Below are positions 5,249 to 7,074 of a stretch of DNA of 7,074 nt, piece after piece; position 1 is the stretch's first letter; the number at the start of each line of letters is the position of its first letter. The notes under the pieces are model-generated. The model had not been told where the DNA came from and did not search any database. It saw only the letters and a list, made by a program, of their open reading frames with translations. Position numbers and translations under genes: made by a program. This DNA comes from Eubacteriales Family XIII. Incertae Sedis bacterium (GTDB taxonomy: Bacteria; Bacillota; Clostridia; Peptostreptococcales; Anaerovoracaceae), in NCBI GenBank assembly GCA_031290715.1, contig JAITNA010000055.1:1-7074 (forward strand), read 5' to 3'.

Positions 5249-6178
5249 CTAAGCTTTCCCGCTGCAGCCGAGCACGTTCGCGATCTTGCGTTTGACCATA
5301 TCCTTGATGGCGCCGCGGGCCGGCGAAAGATACTGCCGCGGGTCGAAGTCGCCCGGATGGAGCGCCATATGCTCGCGGATCGACGCCGTCATGGCGAGCC
5401 TGAGATCGGAGTCGATATTGATCTTGCAAACCGCGCTCTTCGCCGCCTGCCTGAGCATATCCTCCGGAATGCCGATGGCGTCCGGCATCGCCCCGCCATA
5501 CCTGTTGATCTTCGCCACAAGCTCCGGGATCACAGACGACGCCCCGTGCAGCACGATCGGGAACCCCGGAAGCCTGCGCGAAACCTCGTCGAGAATATCA
5601 AAGCGGAGCAGCGGTGTCTGCCCGGGCTTGAATTTGTACGCGCCATGCGAGGTGCCGATGGCGATGGCGAGCGAGTCGACGCCCGTTCTTTCGACAAATT
5701 CCTGTACCTGATCGGGATCCGTGTACGAATGGCTCTCCACCTTGACATCGTCCTCGACGCCGGCCAATTGCCCCAGTTCGCCTTCCACGCAGACACCGCG
5801 TTCATGCGCGTATTCCACAACTTTTTTCGTAACCTCGATATTCTCCGCGAACGGATGTGAGGAGCCGTCGATCATGACAGAGGTAAAGCCCCCGTCGATG
5901 CAGGACTTGCAAACCTCAAAATCCGCGCCGTGGTCAAGATGCAGGCAAATGGGCAGCCCCGTGTCCTCTATCGCCGCGTCGACAAGCTTCATCAGATAGA
6001 CATGCTTGGCGTATTTGCGCGCGCCCGCGGACACCTGGAGGATAATCGGCGCGTTTTCCTCTTTCGCCGCTTCCGTAATCCCCTGCACGATCTCCATATT
6101 GTTGACATTGAACGCCCCGATCGCGTACCCGCCCGCGTATGCTTTTTCAAACATTTCTTTCGATGTAACCAATGGCAT
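5249..6178 (-). CDS. fba: Class II fructose-1,6-bisphosphate aldolase
   Basis: This is a zinc-dependent glycolytic and gluconeogenic aldolase that splits fructose-1,6-bisphosphate into dihydroxyacetone phosphate and glyceraldehyde-3-phosphate. The 309-residue length fits the short class II forms of Gram-positive bacteria. Key positions are Asp82 (catalytic) and His83 (zinc) in CLHLDHGAD, Glu134 in VEGELGQLAG, His178 in GTSHGAYKF and His211 in VLHGASSV (both zinc), and NIDSD (254-258) for phosphate and substrate binding. GAFNVNNME (21-29) is the usual N-terminal signature. Tagatose-bisphosphate aldolases share this fold, but the GTSHGAYKF and NIDSD context favours Fba. The start has GAGAGGG five bases upstream (6184-6190). 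It follows the MltG-fold gene by 44 bases. Being a high-demand enzyme, it may also have its own promoter, though none is clear in the gap. Confidence 0.96.
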   Translation of the reverse strand: MPLVTSKEMFEKAYAGGYAIGAFNVNNMEIVQGITEAAKEENAPIILQVSAGARKYAKHVYLMKLVDAAIEDTGLPICLHLDHGADFEVCKSCIDGGFTSVMIDGSSHPFAENIEVTKKVVEYAHERGVCVEGELGQLAGVEDDVKVESHSYTDPDQVQEFVERTGVDSLAIAIGTSHGAYKFKPGQTPLLRFDILDEVSRRLPGFPIVLHGASSVIPELVAKINRYGGAMPDAIGIPEDMLRQAAKSAVCKINIDSDLRLAMTASIREHMALHPGDFDPRQYLSPARGAIKDMVKRKIANVLGCSGKA

Positions 6179-6200
6179 AATATCCCTCTCTTTCCCTATT

Positions 6201-6221
6201 GCGTTTCGCGTTTCGCGTTTT
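6201..6221. repeat. Three tandem GCGTTTC heptamers in the gap before fba
   Basis: GCGTTTC occurs at 6201-6207 and 6208-6214, with a third copy, GCGTTTT, at 6215-6221. The array sits between the MltG-fold stop codon and the fba SD. It is short and has no recognisable function. Confidence 0.6.
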
Positions 6222-6222
6222 C

Positions 6223-6768
6223 TTATCTGATCAAGATTTCGATAATTTCATCCGGGGTCGCCCCCTGCGGGATCGTGAACGTACCCGCTTTCAATTTGGT
6301 ATCGGCATTCTTCGACATCACCGCGCTGAGGAATGCCTGCTTGTCCGCGATCAGCCCCGCCGTGAGCAGCCTGTCCGCAATCACGGCCGCCGCATCGCCG
6401 CTGTTCACCGTGAACTTCACCGGCTCGCCCCCCACCGCGGGCGGCGCTGTTTCGCCGCTGTCCGCGGGCGTTTCGATTTCCGTGTCCCCTGCGGCGTCCG
6501 TGCCGGGATTCACCTCCGCGCCCGTATCCGTATCGGCGCCCGTATCCGTATCGGCGCCCGCGTCCGCGCCGCCTATGACCTCCGAGCCGCCCTCTGCCCC
6601 CGCGCCCTCCGGCGGCAGGACAGGGGCTTCATAACTGCCCGAGCCGTCAGCCGCCAACGTAGGATATTCCAAAATCACACCGACGCGCGTATAGATCAGA
6701 AAAGCCGCGGCAACAATAATCAGCACCGCAACAATGGCATCGCTTTTGTTATAAAAAAAGTCGCGCAT
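6223..6768 (-). CDS. Membrane-anchored protein with MltG N-terminal (LysM-like) domain only
   Basis: This 181-residue protein is predicted to cross the membrane once at about residues 9-28 (AIVAVLIIVAAAFLIYTRVG) after a short cytosolic start, with the rest outside. Residues about 38-115 are a low-complexity Gly/Ala/Asp/Glu/Thr/Pro linker that includes an exact repeat of GADTDT. Residues 117-181 (FTVNSGDAAAVIADRLLTAGLI, then LKAGTFTIPQGATPDEII) resemble the LysM-like N-terminal subdomain of the endolytic transglycosylase MltG/YceG. The catalytic part of MltG, normally some 200 further residues, is absent: a TAA stop ends the gene just after that subdomain. Short proteins of this build are known in Clostridia, so this is probably a natural form. 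A role at the cell wall is inferred. The ATG at 6768 is preferred because GAGGTG (6771-6776) precedes it; the GTG at 6780 has no SD. It is first in the - strand gene row. Confidence 0.82.
   Translation of the reverse strand: MRDFFYNKSDAIVAVLIIVAAAFLIYTRVGVILEYPTLAADGSGSYEAPVLPPEGAGAEGGSEVIGGADAGADTDTGADTDTGAEVNPGTDAAGDTEIETPADSGETAPPAVGGEPVKFTVNSGDAAAVIADRLLTAGLIADKQAFLSAVMSKNADTKLKAGTFTIPQGATPDEIIEILIR
6519..6554 (-). repeat. Exact 18-bp tandem duplication in the MltG-fold linker
   Basis: Two identical 18-base units (6519-6536 and 6537-6554) lie head to tail, followed by a diverged partial copy. They keep the frame and encode the doubled GADTDT in the extracytoplasmic linker. Exact identity points to a recent duplication. 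Confidence 0.85.
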
Positions 6769-6780
6769 AACACCTCGCAC

Positions 6781-6952
6781 CGTTTGAATCGTTTCGGCCG
6801 CGATACCGTACCGCCATCGTCAGCCCATGACTCGCCGCAAACCGCGATGTGAACAAAATCGGCTGTTGCAAACCGGGTACAGACCTGCCCGCATCACGTA
6901 AGGAACAGTTAAATAATAACCTGCGCATTTCACTTGTCTTTTTTCCGACATG
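6781..6952. other. Gene-free leader/intergenic stretch
   Basis: No coding region is supportable on either strand. Apart from the candidate promoter it holds short direct repeats (GCAAACCG at 6837-6844 and 6868-6875) and weak inverted pairs such as CCGCGAT/ATCGG around 6842-6862. I recognise no conserved RNA here. Confidence 0.5.
6913..6940 (-). promoter_or_regulatory. Candidate promoter for the - strand gene row
   Basis: On the - strand, AAGACA (6935-6940, four of six matches to TTGACA) and TATTAT (6913-6918, five of six matches to TATAAT) are separated by 16 bases. Transcription would start near 6906, giving a leader of about 138 bases before the MltG-fold ATG. No ORF and no riboswitch class that I recognise lies in that leader. 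The region is locally AT-rich against GC-rich surroundings, which supports the call, but the -35 is weak. Confidence 0.45.
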
Positions 6953-7007
6953 CTACGTTGCCTTTTTTCCCTGTGCTTCAGCACAGTTGGAAAAACGGAC
7001 AGCGTAG
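6953..7007 (+). other. Long imperfect stem-loop 1
   Basis: CTGTGC (6971-6976) pairs with GCACAG (6981-6986) around a TTCA loop. Beyond a two-base TT bulge the stem continues with CC/GG and five T-A pairs, one mismatch, CC/GG, a bulged A, and an eight-pair segment (6953-6960 with 7000-7007). This gives about 23 pairs in 55 bases. One pair is T-G on the + strand and would be A-C on the - strand, so folding slightly favours a + strand transcript. No T-run follows. It could be a structured RNA, the end of a small mobile element, or a terminator-like barrier. Confidence 0.65.
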
Positions 7008-7053
7008 GTGGCAGAACCCGCTGATACCACCAGTATCAACGGAACCTGCCGCC
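7007..7053 (+). other. Long imperfect stem-loop 2, directly adjoining stem-loop 1
   Basis: GGTGGCAG (7007-7014) pairs with CTGCCGCC (7046-7053) using one T-G pair. There is a symmetric AAC/AAC internal loop, then CCG/CGG, a small unequal internal loop, and TGATAC (7022-7027) pairing with GTATCA (7033-7038) around CACCA. That is 17 pairs in 47 bases. The base of this stem shares or abuts G7007 of stem-loop 1. A second CCTGCCG follows at 7057-7063, then A7 at 7064-7070. I do not recognise the family. Confidence 0.65.
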
Positions 7054-7074
7054 TTGCCTGCCGAAAAAAATCCT

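Noticed and set aside
4072..5295. Long + strand open frame (407 codons) opposite the pseudouridine synthase and lepB
   Set aside because: It is a shadow of the - strand synthase, with Arg/His/Pro-rich composition, no SD and no family match.
6223..6780. GTG start at 6780 for the MltG-fold protein
   Set aside because: It has no SD, whereas the ATG four codons downstream has GAGGTG just ahead of it, and the membrane anchor is kept either way.
6781..6906. Riboswitch in the leader of the MltG-fold/fba row
   Set aside because: The length would allow one, but I recognise no conserved core of a known class and no terminator or SD-sequestering helix.

Overview
The window looks like core chromosome from a GC-rich member of the Bacillota, most likely an uncultured Clostridia lineage. 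The reasons are a one-piece tmRNA with a Gly-Lys resume tag as in Bacillus, a short class II fructose-bisphosphate aldolase, a clostridial-type RluA-family pseudouridine synthase, a minimal MltG-fold membrane protein, and strong purine-rich Shine-Dalgarno (SD) sites. The species cannot be named from this sequence.

Layout. The left end (1-236) has no supportable gene but carries the promoter for ssrA. The tmRNA gene (237-596) is on the + strand, with acceptor stem, T-arm and genomically encoded CCA all readable, and a tag frame ending in AFAA. Everything else is on the - strand and converges on ssrA. Read in the direction of transcription from the right, the order is: MltG-fold membrane protein (6768-6223), fba (6178-5249), RluA-family pseudouridine synthase (5232-4228), signal peptidase I (4252-3560), smpB (3553-3092), tcdA-type tRNA dehydratase (2982-2200), a FIST-domain sensor protein (2159-1005), and a small basic protein with one homing-endonuclease-associated-repeat-like segment (964-575). 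Most gaps are 6 to 45 bases. The synthase and lepB overlap by 25 bases. The only sizeable gap is the 109 bases of degenerate repeats between smpB and tcdA. The layout fits one long transcription unit, probably with internal promoters. A candidate promoter lies at 6913-6940. The right end (6781-7074) has no gene but holds two elaborate adjacent stem-loops (6953-7053).

How the genes relate. tmRNA and SmpB are the two obligatory partners of trans-translation and lie about 2.5 kb apart on opposite strands. The pseudouridine synthase and TcdA modify rRNA or tRNA. LepB matures exported proteins, the MltG-fold protein is membrane-anchored with an outside domain, and Fba is central glycolysis. This is mostly a housekeeping cluster. 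The less ordinary parts are the FIST/small-protein pair, whose last gene runs antisense into the 3' end of ssrA, the poly-A tracts in that small gene, and the structured non-coding segment at the right edge. I found no defence system, CRISPR array, transposase or phage gene.
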